From Nevskia ramosa DSM 11499 (GTDB lineage Bacteria > Pseudomonadota > Gammaproteobacteria > Nevskiales > Nevskiaceae), in assembly GCF_000420645.1 (NCBI RefSeq), contig NZ_ATVI01000010.1:62001-126000 (forward strand): a stretch of DNA of 64,000 nt, given 5' to 3'. The position numbers and the translations under genes are program-made. Shown here piece after piece: positions 1-10,967 of this stretch. Every line of letters begins with the position of its first letter. The first letter of the stretch is position 1. The notes beneath the pieces are model-generated. The model ran no database searches, was not told the DNA's origin, and saw only the letters and a list, made by a program, of their open reading frames with translations.

Positions 1-160
1 GCGGGCAGGTGGAGTATCGGGTGAAGAGACAACAAGGCGGAACGATGCTTGATTGAGTCTGTCGGCAAACAGAATCCGCCGCTTCCGGATTCTGATCACT
101 CGGCGCATGACCTCGCTGCAGGGCCACTGCAGTAGTACGTTGAGTCGACGGTGCGGGCCA
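1..160. other. Unassigned stretch at the window edge
   Basis: These bases lie beyond the 3' end of acs. A short plus-strand open frame enters from the left edge and stops at bases 54-56 (reading ...VKRQQGGTMLD). It could be the C-terminus of a gene upstream of the window, but too little is visible to say. Nothing else is recognisable. Confidence 0.3.
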
Positions 161-194
161 AACGAGAACTGCGCCCGAAGGCGCCGTTCTTGTT
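161..194 (-). terminator. Hairpin terminator after acs
   Basis: Inverted repeat AACgAGAACtGCGCC / GGCGCcGTTCTtGTT around a CGAA loop, 22 bases past the acs stop. On the minus strand the stem is followed by a short CGTTT, so the U-tract is weak. It could serve a converging gene as well. Confidence 0.6.
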
Positions 195-216
195 TGCGAC
201 GAGTGATGTCAGCCGA

Positions 217-2196
<1,980 letters not shown>

Positions 2197-2344
2197 CGTT
2201 GATCCTCGTTGTTCGAGTCTTGTCGGTTCGACTTTGCTTCTGGCCCCGTGAACGGGGCGTCTCCTCGGGCCGGAGTGTGCCAGCCACGGCGCAGCGGTTT
2301 GCGCCGGTGCGGCGCTAAAGCAAACATCGCGCCCGATACAGTAA

Positions 2345-2366
2345 GCCCGCCAGCTTCCTGACGGGC
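2345..2366 (-). terminator. Hairpin just after actP
   Basis: Imperfect inverted repeat GCCCGtCAG-GAAG-CTGgCGGGC on the minus strand, about 30 bases past the actP stop, followed by TTACTGT rather than a real U-run. Probably a weak terminator or mRNA-stabilising stem between actP and acs. A second 6-bp hairpin (GCCCCG / CGGGGC, 2243-2258) lies in the acs leader. Confidence 0.45.
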
Positions 2367-2397
2367 TACCCGATTCAGTGGATTGTCAGCAGCTTGT

Positions 2398-4056
2398 TCA
2401 ATGACTCGACGCGCCGGTGGCGCCGTAGCCGGTTTCGGCCCGGACCAATTGCTCGATGTAGCGTGCCGACTCGATCCTGGCCCTTGCGCTGCGATCGGTC
2501 ACCGAGCCGATCCAGCAGCCGAGGAAGGCCAGCGTCATCGAGAACAGCGCCGGTGCGTCGTAGGGGAAGACCGGCGTGGCATGGCCGAGCACCTTGACCC
2601 AGACGGCCGGGCCGAGGACGGTCAGTGTCACGGCTGACACAAGCCCCAGGCCGCCGCCGAGCAGTGCACCACGGGTGGTGAGGCCGCGCCAGACGATCGA
2701 CAGCAGCAGGATCGGGAAGTTGGCGCTGGCCGCGATGGCGAAGGCCAGGCCGACCATGAAGGCGACGTTCTGCTTCTCGAAGACGATGCCGAGGATGATC
2801 GCCAGGATACCGAGGCCGATGGTGGCGAACTTCGAGACGCGGATTTCGTCCTTGTCGTTGACCTTGCCCTTGCGCAGCACGTGGGCATACAGGTCATGCG
2901 AGACCGCCGTGGCACCGGATAAAGTCAGACCGGCGACCACTGCGAGGATGGTGGCGAAGGCTACTGCCGAGATGAAGCCGAGGAACACGTCGCCACCGAC
3001 TGCATGCGCCAGGTGGATCGCCGCCATATTGGCGCCGCCGCGCAGCGCCGCACCATCAAGATAGAAGACGTTGGTGCCGACCAGCACGATCGCACCGAAG
3101 CCGATGATGAAAGTCAGGATGTAGAAGTAGCCGATGAAGCCGGTCGCGTAGAACACGCTCTTGCGGGCTTCGGCGGCGTTCTTCACGGTGAAGAAGCGCA
3201 TCAGGATGTGCGGCAGGCCGGCGGTGCCGAACATCAGCGCCAGGCCGAGCGAGATCGCCGATACCGGGTCCTTCACCAGCTTGCCCGGCGCCATGATTGC
3301 CTGGCCATCCTTGTGCACGGCGATGGCCTGCTCGAACAGCGCTTCCACCGAGAAGCCGACGTGGCGCATGACCATGAAGGCCATGAAGCTGGCACCACCG
3401 AGCAGCAGCATCGCCTTGATGATCTGCACCCAGGTGGTCGCCAGCATGCCGCCAAAGGTGACGTAGACGATCATCAGCACGCCGACCAGCACCACGGCGA
3501 TGTTGTAGTCGAGCCCGAACAGCAGCTTGATCAACTGGCCGGCGCCGACCATCTGCGCGATCAGATAGAAGGCCACCGTGGTCAGGGTGCCGGCGGCGGC
3601 GAGGATGCGGATCGAGGTCTGATCCAGCCGGTAGCTGGCGACATCGGCGAAGGTGAATTTGCCGAGGTTCCGCAGCCGTTCGGCGATCAGGAACATGATC
3701 ACCGGCCAGCCGACCAGGAAGCCGATCGAATAGATCAGGCCATCGAAGCCGGAGCCGAACACCAGCGCCGAAATGCCGAGGAACGAGGCCGCGCTCATGT
3801 AGTCGCCAGCGATGGCGAGCCCGTTCTGGAAGCCGGTGATGCCACCGCCCGCCGTGTAGAAATCAGCGCGCGACTGCGTGCGTCGGCTTGCCCAGTAAGT
3901 GATGCCGAGCGTCAGCGCCACGAAGGCGACGAACATCAGGATGGCGGTCAGGTTCAGCGGCTGCTTCTCGGCCTGGCCTTCGAGGGCGGCGGCGAAGCTG
4001 GCAAGCGGCGCGAACAGCACCGTGGCGGCCAGCGCTTTCAGGATCAGCGGGTTCAT
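2398..4056 (-). CDS. actP: Cation/acetate symporter ActP
   Basis: Inner-membrane sodium:solute symporter (SLC5/SSF family) that imports acetate and other short monocarboxylates. The 552-residue protein starts with a cleavable-looking signal segment ([17 protein letters not shown]), then about 13 hydrophobic segments. The SSF core is clear, for example [20 protein letters not shown] and [12 protein letters not shown], as in E. coli ActP. Its ATG overlaps the stop of the upstream DUF485 gene by four bases (ATGA), so the two are translationally coupled. acs follows on the same strand, completing an uptake-and-activation operon. Confidence 0.95.
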   Translation of the reverse strand: MNPLILKALAATVLFAPLASFAAALEGQAEKQPLNLTAILMFVAFVALTLGITYWASRRTQSRADFYTAGGGITGFQNGLAIAGDYMSAASFLGISALVFGSGFDGLIYSIGFLVGWPVIMFLIAERLRNLGKFTFADVASYRLDQTSIRILAAAGTLTTVAFYLIAQMVGAGQLIKLLFGLDYNIAVVLVGVLMIVYVTFGGMLATTWVQIIKAMLLLGGASFMAFMVMRHVGFSVEALFEQAIAVHKDGQAIMAPGKLVKDPVSAISLGLALMFGTAGLPHILMRFFTVKNAAEARKSVFYATGFIGYFYILTFIIGFGAIVLVGTNVFYLDGAALRGGANMAAIHLAHAVGGDVFLGFISAVAFATILAVVAGLTLSGATAVSHDLYAHVLRKGKVNDKDEIRVSKFATIGLGILAIILGIVFEKQNVAFMVGLAFAIAASANFPILLLSIVWRGLTTRGALLGGGLGLVSAVTLTVLGPAVWVKVLGHATPVFPYDAPALFSMTLAFLGCWIGSVTDRSARARIESARYIEQLVRAETGYGATGASSH

Positions 4057-4409
4057 ACGTTGGCGCTCCGGACAGCCTTGACCGTCAGTGCGTCGAACTC
4101 GCCATTCGCGCGGCGGACGTAGACGCCGGTCAGCACGATCGCCGACAGGATCACGCCCAACCCCAGCGGAATGCCGAGGGTGATGACGCCGTCGATGCGG
4201 ATCGCCAGCCAGTGCGGGGCGAAGGCGATCGCCAGAATGAAGCCGTAATAGATCAGCAGCATCAGCGTGGTCAGGATCGCCGCGAAGCGGCCACGGCGCG
4301 CGCGCAGCTCGGTGAATGCCGGACTTTCAAGGATGCGCAGGATCTCCGGCGCCACGTGGACCTCGGTCGACGCCATGCTGCCGTCGCCGGAATACTGTTT
4401 TGTTGTCAT
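4053..4409 (-). CDS. DUF485 family inner-membrane protein (YjcH-like)
   Basis: 118-residue protein with two hydrophobic segments ([20 protein letters not shown] and the later [20 protein letters not shown]), the standard architecture of DUF485/YjcH, which is almost always encoded directly upstream of ActP-type symporters. The exact role is unknown; it is presumed to be an accessory to acetate uptake. The start has a strong GAGGAG six bases upstream. This is the first gene of the minus-strand acetate operon, and the candidate CrbR sites lie 80-122 bases ahead of it. Confidence 0.9.
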   Translation of the reverse strand: MTTKQYSGDGSMASTEVHVAPEILRILESPAFTELRARRGRFAAILTTLMLLIYYGFILAIAFAPHWLAIRIDGVITLGIPLGLGVILSAIVLTGVYVRRANGEFDALTVKAVRSANV

Positions 4410-4485
4410 GGATGCTCCTCACACGTGCGTCATGGGTACGGCGATGCTGATGGCGGAGCCTATCGGCGATGGGGTCCGCGCTCCA

Positions 4486-4532
4486 TGCGACGTTGGTCTA
4501 AGCGGGGTGGCCCGGGTCTGCGACTTTGGTCT
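4486..4532. promoter_or_regulatory. Paired candidate CrbR operator sites
   Basis: Two near-identical boxes, TGCGACgTTGGTCT (4486-4499) and TGCGACtTTGGTCT (4519-4532), each containing the dyad GAC-N4-GTC. Their centres are 33 bases apart, three helical turns, so both sit on one face of the DNA. They lie between the divergent DUF485-actP-acs operon and the crbS gene. A third copy is found ahead of crbR and the porin (8872-8884). Assigning CrbR as the ligand is inference from this distribution. Confidence 0.5.
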
Positions 4533-4610
4533 CAAGCACTGCGGCAGAGATCGCCTCGTGTTCTATGCTGAGCCTCAGCAGCCGGCCGCCGTCCGGCAGG
4601 GGACGCCGGG

Positions 4611-7600
4611 ATGCTCGAGGTCTGGTCGCTGTTCCTGATCTCGGCGATCTATGTCGCGGTGCTGTTCGCGATCGCGGCGCACGGGGATCGTCGGGCAGCG
4701 GCTGGCTCGTCACGCAAGCCCTGGACCTACAGCCTGGCGCTCGGTGTCTACGCCACGTCCTGGACGTTCTATGGCGCCGTCGGCCGGGCCGCGACCAGCG
4801 GCTGGGATTTTTTGCCGATCTATCTCGGGCCGATGCTGGTGTTCCTGTTCGCAGGTGGCCTGCTGGAGCGGCTGATCCGGATCAGCAAGCGCTACAACAT
4901 CACGTCCATTGCCGACTTCATCGGCGCCCGCTACGGCCGCAACCAGCGGCTGGCGATGTTCGTCACCGCCGTCGCGGTGCTCGGCGTGGTGCCGTACATC
5001 GCGCTGCAGTTGAAAGCGGTGGCCTTCGGTTTCGAGCTGCTGGCGCACTCGCAGGGCGAAGTCGGCGCCGATGATCATCTGTTCGACAACGGCGCGCTGT
5101 TCGTCGCCGTGCTGTTGGGCGCGTTCGCGATCCTGTTCGGTACGCGGCAGGTGGTGGCCAGCGAAAACCATCACGGCATGGTGCTGGCCATCGCCTTCGA
5201 GTCGACGGTGAAGCTGCTGGCCTTTCTCGCCGTCGGCCTGTTCGTCTGCTATCACCTGTACGACGGCTTCGGCGATGCCTGGAGCCACGCGCTGACTCGC
5301 CTCGGCAATCAGGCGCACGAGCAGGATGGCCGCTGGCAGGCAGGCTTCGTTGCCCAGACCCTGCTCGCGGCCGCCGCGGTGCTGTGCCTGCCGCGGCAGT
5401 TCCACGTCACCGTGGTGGAGAACGCCGACACCCGCGATCTCAAGCGCGCGCGCTGGGTGTTTCCGCTGTTCCTGCTCGCGATCAGCGTGTTCGTGCTGCC
5501 GATCGCCAGCGCCGGGCTCGATCGTCTGTCGGCGGATGCTTCGGGCGATACCTACATGCTCGCGCTGCCGCTGTCCGAGGGGCAGGGCTGGCTGGCGCTG
5601 ATCGCTTACCTCGGTGGTTTCTCGGCGGCCACCAGCATGGTCATCGTCGAGACCATCGCGCTGTCGACGATGATTTCCAACGAGCTGGTGCTGCCGGTGC
5701 TGCTGCGCTCGCGGCGCTTCCGGCTCGCCGAACGCAGCGACTTGAGCGGCCTGCTGAAGAACATCCGCCGCGCCGCGATCGTCGCGATCATCGCTGCCGC
5801 CTACCTGTACTACCGGATCTACAGCGGCCCGGGTTCTCTGACCGCGATCGGCCTGTTGTCCTTCGCAGCCGTGGCCCAGTTCGCGCCGGCGATCGTCGGC
5901 GGCGTGCTCTGGCGCGGTGGCAGCCATGCCGGCGCGCTGGCGGGCTTGAGCATCGGCTTCGGCCTGTGGCTCTACACCCTGCTGCTGCCGGCGCTGCTGG
6001 CCGGTGGCGACAGCAGCCTGCTCAGCGATGGCCTGCTCGGCATCGGCTGGCTGCGGCCGCAGGCGCTGTTCGGGCTGACCGGGCTGGACGACATCACCCA
6101 CGGCACGCTGTGGAGTCTTGGCGGCAACACGCTGGCCTATCTGCTGACGCCGCTGCTGTTCAAGCCCGGCCTGCGCGAACGCCTGCAGGCCGGGCGCTTC
6201 CTCGAAGCGCCGTCCGCCGGCCGCGCGGCCCGTGCGTCGGCGACCAAGATTGCCGCCACCGTCGGCGATCTGGTGGCGCTGCTGGAACGCTTCTTCGGCG
6301 CCGAACGCGCCCGCACCGAGCTGGAAATGCACGCCCGCCGGCTTGGCCGGCCGGAGCCGAAGCCGGACGATCGGGTGTCGTCCGAGCAGGCGCGGCACAT
6401 CGAGCATCTGCTGTCCGGCGCGCTCGGTGCATCGAGCGCGCGGCTGGTGCTCGGCTCGGCACTCGGCGGCCGCGACATGCAGCTGGAAGACGTGATCAGC
6501 CTGCTCGACGAAACCGCGCACGAGATCCAGTTCAACCGCGAGCTGCTGCGTGCTTCGCTGGAGCATCTGTCGCAGGGCGTGTCGGTGGTCGACAAGGATC
6601 TCTGCCTGGTCGGCTGGAACCGCCGCTATCTGGAAATGCTCGATTACCCGGACGACCTGATCAAGGTCGGCCGGCCGATCGCCGAGGTGTTCCGCTACAA
6701 CGCCGAGCGCGGCCTGCTCGGGCCGGGCGAGGTCGGGCCCCAGGTCGAGCGGCGGCTGGCCCATCTGCGTGCCGGCACGCCGAACAGCCACGAGCGCCTG
6801 ATGCCGGACGGCCGGGTCATCGAGGTGCGCGGCAGCCCAATGAGCGGTGGCGGTTACGTCACCAGCTATTCGGACGTGACCGCCTACAAGCAGGCACAGC
6901 AGGCACTGGAAGTGGTCAACGAGCAGCTGGAGGAGCGGGTCTCGGAACGCACCGCCGCGCTCGAAGAAGCGCGCGGCGTGGCCGAGCGCGCCAACCGGGC
7001 GAAGTCACGTTTTCTGGCAACGGTCACTCACGATCTGGTGCAGCCGCTGAACGCCGCGCGGCTGTTCGTGACTTCGATCGACCGTGATGCGGTGCCGGTG
7101 GAAACGGCGCGGATCGTCGGCCAGGTGGAAAGCTCGCTGCACGCGGCCGAGAACCTGATCGGCGCGCTGCTCGATATTTCCCGGCTCGATGCCGCCGCCC
7201 AGCCGGTGCGCCGCGAGCATTTTCCGGTCGACCGGGTGCTGGCGCCGCTGGCCAACGAGTTCTCCGCACTCGCTCAGGCGCGCGGTCTGGAGTTTCGCTA
7301 CGTGGCGTCGTCGGCGATCGTCGAAACCGATCCCGCGCTGCTGCGCCGGATCCTGCAGAACTTCCTGTCCAACGCCGTGCGCTATACCCGTAGCGGCTGT
7401 GTGCTGCTCGGCTGCCGGCGCTTGCCCGGCGGTCTCGAGATCGGCGTCTGGGACACCGGGCCGGGCATTCCGGCCGGGCGCCAGCCGGAAATCTTCGAGG
7501 AGTTCCGCCGGCTCGAAGCGGGTCAGGATTTCGATCAGGGGCTGGGGCTCGGACTGTCGATCGCCGATCGGCTGTCGAAGCTGCTGCATCACCGGTTGAG

Positions 7601-8147
7601 CTTGCGCTCAACGGTCGGCCGCGGCAGCCGCTTCTCGATCGAGGTGCCGTTCGGTGATCGCAGTTCGATCGCGCCGCTGCGGCCGGCGCCGGTGACACGC
7701 TCGACTGATCGCCTGCATGGCCGGCTGGTGTTCTGCCTCGACAACGAGCAGTCGACGCTCGATGCACTCGGTGCGCTGCTGACCCGCTGGGGCTGCCGGG
7801 TGATCGTCGCCCGCAATGCCAGCGAGGCTTACGCCTGCTTCGGGCCGGATGCCGAAGTGCCCGATCTGGCGCTGATCGATTTCCATCTCGGCGAAGGTGC
7901 CAGCGGCATCGCGGTGATGGCCGAGTTGCGCCAGCGCTGGGGCGTGGCCGTGCCGGCAATCGTGCTGACCGCCGATCCGACCGTGGCCGCGCGCAATGCT
8001 GCCAGTGCCGCCGGCCTTGCGCGGCTGCCGAAGCCGGTGAAGCCGGCGGCGCTCAGGGCGCTGATGAGCCGGATGATCCGCATCCAGAGTCCGGACATCG
8101 TCGAAGCGGACGGCGACGCTCAGTCTTCGTCGGCCACGTCGGACTGA
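4611..8147 (+). CDS. crbS: CrbS-like transporter-fused hybrid sensor histidine kinase
   Basis: 1178-residue membrane kinase. Residues 1 to about 510 form an SLC5/SSF-type transporter domain with about 13 membrane spans, followed by a linker, a PAS domain (about 643-760, containing GVSVVDKDLCLVGWN), a coiled coil, a HisKA domain with H-box THDLVQPLN (His about 806), a HATPase domain (N-box NFLSNAVRYT, G-box DTGPGIP) and a C-terminal receiver with Asp near 1089 (ALIDFHLG). This architecture matches CrbS/MxtR-type kinases that control the acetate switch with an orphan LuxR regulator. Location beside acs/actP and directly facing the regulator gene supports that role. Whether the transporter domain moves acetate or only senses it is unknown. 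The 3' end overlaps the convergent crbR by 28 bases. Confidence 0.9.
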   Translation: MLEVWSLFLISAIYVAVLFAIAAHGDRRAAAGSSRKPWTYSLALGVYATSWTFYGAVGRAATSGWDFLPIYLGPMLVFLFAGGLLERLIRISKRYNITSIADFIGARYGRNQRLAMFVTAVAVLGVVPYIALQLKAVAFGFELLAHSQGEVGADDHLFDNGALFVAVLLGAFAILFGTRQVVASENHHGMVLAIAFESTVKLLAFLAVGLFVCYHLYDGFGDAWSHALTRLGNQAHEQDGRWQAGFVAQTLLAAAAVLCLPRQFHVTVVENADTRDLKRARWVFPLFLLAISVFVLPIASAGLDRLSADASGDTYMLALPLSEGQGWLALIAYLGGFSAATSMVIVETIALSTMISNELVLPVLLRSRRFRLAERSDLSGLLKNIRRAAIVAIIAAAYLYYRIYSGPGSLTAIGLLSFAAVAQFAPAIVGGVLWRGGSHAGALAGLSIGFGLWLYTLLLPALLAGGDSSLLSDGLLGIGWLRPQALFGLTGLDDITHGTLWSLGGNTLAYLLTPLLFKPGLRERLQAGRFLEAPSAGRAARASATKIAATVGDLVALLERFFGAERARTELEMHARRLGRPEPKPDDRVSSEQARHIEHLLSGALGASSARLVLGSALGGRDMQLEDVISLLDETAHEIQFNRELLRASLEHLSQGVSVVDKDLCLVGWNRRYLEMLDYPDDLIKVGRPIAEVFRYNAERGLLGPGEVGPQVERRLAHLRAGTPNSHERLMPDGRVIEVRGSPMSGGGYVTSYSDVTAYKQAQQALEVVNEQLEERVSERTAALEEARGVAERANRAKSRFLATVTHDLVQPLNAARLFVTSIDRDAVPVETARIVGQVESSLHAAENLIGALLDISRLDAAAQPVRREHFPVDRVLAPLANEFSALAQARGLEFRYVASSAIVETDPALLRRILQNFLSNAVRYTRSGCVLLGCRRLPGGLEIGVWDTGPGIPAGRQPEIFEEFRRLEAGQDFDQGLGLGLSIADRLSKLLHHRLSLRSTVGRGSRFSIEVPFGDRSSIAPLRPAPVTRSTDRLHGRLVFCLDNEQSTLDALGALLTRWGCRVIVARNASEAYACFGPDAEVPDLALIDFHLGEGASGIAVMAELRQRWGVAVPAIVLTADPTVAARNAASAAGLARLPKPVKPAALRALMSRMIRIQSPDIVEADGDAQSSSATSD

Positions 8148-8827
8148 AGCTCGTCCATCGGCGGCGTCAGGCTGCCGGCGCTGGCATCGAGCAGGCGCCG
8201 GGCCAGCAGCGCCGCTTGCGTTCGCCGGTACAGGCCGAGCTTGCGCAGTACGGCGGTGACGTGCGCCTTCACGGTCGCTTCGGTGATGCTCAGCTCGTAG
8301 CCGATCTGCTTGTTCAGGCGGCCATCGGCGAGCGCCATCAGCACCTTGAACTGCTGCGGTGTCAGCGTTGCGATCTGCCGGGTCAGCGCCTGTTCGGCGG
8401 CGTCCTGATCGACGCCATCGGCCAGGCCTTCCGGCAGCCATTCGTTGCCATCGAGCATCGCCCGCACGGCCTCGCCGATGACCCCCAGCGACGCCGATTT
8501 CGGGATGTAGCCGCAGGCGCCGAAATCGATCGCGCGGCGGATCACCAGCGGGTTTTCCTCACCGGAGACGATCGCCACCGGCAGGTCCGGGCGCAGGCCG
8601 CGCAGCTGGATCAGCGAGGAAAAGCCGCTGCTGCCGGGCATGCGCAGATCGAGCAGCACCAGATCGCAATCCGGCTGGGCATCGAGCTTGGCGAGCAGTT
8701 CGACCAGCGAAGCGGTGGCTTCGACGATCGCTTCGGGTACGGCATCGGCCACGGCGGCAGTCAGCGCGGCGCGGAACAGCGGATGGTCATCGGCAATCAA
8801 TAGTCGGTGCTTGGGCAGGCGATACAT
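8120..8827 (-). CDS. crbR: CrbR-like LuxR-family response regulator
   Basis: Cytoplasmic response regulator with an N-terminal receiver (acidic pair IADDHP, phosphoacceptor Asp in LVLLDLRMPG) and a C-terminal LuxR-type HTH (LTPQQFKVLMALADG...ATVKAHVTAVLRKLG). It is the natural partner of the convergent CrbS-like kinase and a probable activator of the acs/actP operon. I chose the ATG at 8827 (MYRLPKHRLL) because GAGG lies five bases ahead; an upstream in-frame ATG at 8848 has no ribosome-binding site. The divergent porin shares its control region, which carries a GACcttgGTC dyad resembling the pair ahead of crbS. Confidence 0.9.
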   Translation of the reverse strand: MYRLPKHRLLIADDHPLFRAALTAAVADAVPEAIVEATASLVELLAKLDAQPDCDLVLLDLRMPGSSGFSSLIQLRGLRPDLPVAIVSGEENPLVIRRAIDFGACGYIPKSASLGVIGEAVRAMLDGNEWLPEGLADGVDQDAAEQALTRQIATLTPQQFKVLMALADGRLNKQIGYELSITEATVKAHVTAVLRKLGLYRRTQAALLARRLLDASAGSLTPPMDELQSDVADED

Positions 8828-8871
8828 GGGCGGCCTCGGGCGGCGCATTCAATACGCGCATTGCAACACCC

Positions 8872-8901
8872 TACGACCTTGGTCGCGATACGACTTAAGG
8901 T
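8872..8901. promoter_or_regulatory. Candidate CrbR site ahead of crbR and the porin
   Basis: TACGACcTTGGTC (8872-8884) contains the same GAC-N4-GTC dyad as the two boxes at 4486-4532. A degraded second copy, TACGACttaaGG, begins 17 bases later. It lies between the divergent crbR and porin genes, which suggests autoregulation and control of the porin. This rests on similarity by eye only. Confidence 0.45.
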
Positions 8902-9002
8902 GAATGGTCGCGCCTTCTCCTGATCGCCACTCTTCGTCTGCGGCCATCGCTGCCGCTCCCGGATCACCTGTCCGGGCAACGAATGATGAGAGGAGTGAGG
9001 AG

Positions 9003-10403
9003 ATGATGCCTGCCCGCAGCCGCTTTGCCGCCGCCCTGTGCGCTGCCGGATTCGGCATGGCGACGCTGCCTGCGTTCGCCGCTCCGGTGGATAAAGACAC
9101 CGCCGCAGTGATCCAGGATCTGAAGCGGCGCATCGAGGCGCTGGAACAGCAGCTCTCCGCCAAGGCAGCGCAGCCAGCGGCCGAGGTTGCTGCGCCGGCA
9201 GCCGTCGCGCCTGTTGCGCCGGTCGTTGCTGCGACGGCACCGGCGCCAGCAGCGACGCCGGCAGCCGTCACCAATGGCGGCGATTTCAAGCTGGCCTGGG
9301 GCGGGTACATCAAGACCGACTTCATCACCTCGCGCTACAGCGATGGCGCGGTGCCGCAGAGCCTGGGCCGCGATGCCTACATCCCGAACTCGATTCCGGT
9401 GGCTGCCACCGGCGCCGAGAACGCCCGCACCTATACCGATCTGCACGCCAAGGAAACCCGGCTGTACCTGCGCGGCTCGGGCCTGATGTATGGCCACAAG
9501 GTGGCGATCAATGCCGAGTTCGATTTCATCAGCGGCCAGCTCGGCCAGGGCATCGCCGGTGCGCCGAACGAAGCGGTGACCAATCCCTACAACCCGGCGT
9601 TCCGCCTCGGCTATCTCGATTTCGACAACTTCCGCATCGGCCAGGACTGGTCCACCTTGCAGAACATGGTGGCGCTGCCGGACATCGTCGATCTGGTCAA
9701 CTGGCCGTCCGAAGGCACGGTGTTCTCGCGCCAGCCGATGATCCGCTACACCTACGGCCCGCTGGCCGTCGCGCTTGAAAACAGCGAATCGACGGTCGCC
9801 ACGCTCGGCGGCAACGCCTTCGCGGTGACCGACGACAACACGCTGCCGGATCTCGTCTGGCGCTACACGCTGAAGACCGCGGCCTGGGGCGATTACACCT
9901 TGTCCGGCGTGGTCCGCCAGATCACCGATCGCGGCACCGTGGCCGGTGGCAACGATACGTCGATGGGCTACGGCCTGAGCTTCGCCGGCAAGATTCCGCT
10001 CTGGGGCCAGGACGATCTGCGCTTCACCTTCAGCGGCGGCGATGGCTTCGGCCGCTACATGGCGCTGAACACGGTCGGCGATGCTGTGGTCGACGCCAGC
10101 GGCAAGCTGCGTACGGTCGAGGTCTACAACGGCTTCGTCGCCTGGCATCACCCCTGGAACGAGCAGTGGCGCTCGAACCTGGCGCTGTCCGCCCTGCATG
10201 CCAACACCGGACAGATCGACGAAGGCTCGATCTTCGGGCCCGGCGTGTCGCGCAATGTCCGCAGCGCAACCTTGAACCTGCTGTATTCGCCGATCCCGAA
10301 GATCACCTTCGGCGCCGAATACCGATACGCGCGGCGTGACACGGTCGGCAATCTGTCGGGTGACATGAGCCGGCTGCAGTTCTCGGCGCGTTACAACTTC
10401 TGA
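9003..10403 (+). CDS. DcaP-like outer-membrane porin
   Basis: 466-residue exported protein. It has a signal peptide (ALCAAGFGMATLPAFA), a coiled-coil start (IQDLKRRIEALEQQLSAK), an Ala/Pro-rich linker, then a long beta-barrel region ending in YNF with C-terminal phenylalanine, the signature of outer-membrane barrels. The order coiled coil, linker, barrel and the GGYIKTDF opening strand match DcaP-type trimeric porins, which take up small organic acids. AGGAG precedes the ATG at 9003 by seven bases; a second ATG follows immediately. It is divergent from crbR and shares a candidate CrbR site, so it may supply the outer-membrane step of organic-acid uptake. The substrate is not established. Confidence 0.8.
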   Translation: MMPARSRFAAALCAAGFGMATLPAFAAPVDKDTAAVIQDLKRRIEALEQQLSAKAAQPAAEVAAPAAVAPVAPVVAATAPAPAATPAAVTNGGDFKLAWGGYIKTDFITSRYSDGAVPQSLGRDAYIPNSIPVAATGAENARTYTDLHAKETRLYLRGSGLMYGHKVAINAEFDFISGQLGQGIAGAPNEAVTNPYNPAFRLGYLDFDNFRIGQDWSTLQNMVALPDIVDLVNWPSEGTVFSRQPMIRYTYGPLAVALENSESTVATLGGNAFAVTDDNTLPDLVWRYTLKTAAWGDYTLSGVVRQITDRGTVAGGNDTSMGYGLSFAGKIPLWGQDDLRFTFSGGDGFGRYMALNTVGDAVVDASGKLRTVEVYNGFVAWHHPWNEQWRSNLALSALHANTGQIDEGSIFGPGVSRNVRSATLNLLYSPIPKITFGAEYRYARRDTVGNLSGDMSRLQFSARYNF

Positions 10404-10428
10404 AGCGAGTGCCGCGCTTTCTTTCGGC

Positions 10429-10515
10429 GTCATCCCCGCGCAGGCGGGGATCCAGTTCTGAAGTTTGCGCACCGCTGGTTGCAGAAAACTGGATTCCCGC
10501 CTGCGCGGGAATGAC
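10429..10515. repeat. REP/MITE-like palindromic element
   Basis: Two 27-base arms, GTCATCCCCGCGCAGG... and its near-perfect inverse ending ...GCGCGGGAATGAC, enclose about 33 bases. Each arm also folds on itself (CCCCGC-GCAG-GCGGGG). This is the widespread 'GTCATTCCCGCG..' family of intergenic palindromes found in many proteobacteria. Its location between convergent genes suggests it also ends transcription of both. Confidence 0.75.
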
Positions 10516-10536
10516 GGCGGGTGTCGAGCTTGGCAA

Positions 10537-10851
10537 TCAGGCCCAGTTTTTCGCCAGCGTCGGGTTGCTGGCAGTACCGCGCATCAGCAGATAAGCCAGC
10601 GGGCCGAACGAGCCCAGCGCCAGGGTTGCAACGATGTACGGCCAGACGGTGACGCCGCGGGCGCGGGCATCGCCGACCATCCAGACCATGACCAGGGTCA
10701 GGGCGATGACCAGATCGGTCAGCACCTGCAGGCCGGCAGGATGCATGTGGCTGGCGAAAATGCCGAAGTAGCCGACTTCCTTCAGCGCGTAGGCAGACAG
10801 GATCGAGAACGGCAGCAGGATGACGAACAGGATGGGGCGGGGCAGGTTCAT
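10537..10851 (-). CDS. Small inner-membrane protein, DUF2834-like
   Basis: 104-residue protein with three hydrophobic segments (PILFVILLPFSILSAYAL, LVIALTLVMVWMV, IVATLALGSFGPLAYLLM). The layout and the closing GPLAYLLMR resemble DUF2834 proteins, but the match is by eye. The ATG at 10851 has GGAG seven bases upstream and is preferred over a longer frame. No function is known and it is not clearly in an operon. Confidence 0.6.
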   Translation of the reverse strand: MNLPRPILFVILLPFSILSAYALKEVGYFGIFASHMHPAGLQVLTDLVIALTLVMVWMVGDARARGVTVWPYIVATLALGSFGPLAYLLMRGTASNPTLAKNWA

Positions 10852-10967
10852 GGCAAATCTCCGGGAGTGGGCTGGGACGGCGAGCGCAGAATCCGCGTCT
10901 GACTGCGGCGCCGCAATTACCTCGCAGGTCATCGCTTTGAGGCGGACGCATCGCCACAATCGCTGCC

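Noticed and set aside
10429-10515. Insertion-sequence end
   Set aside because: No transposase gene or target duplication is visible; it fits a palindromic intergenic repeat.
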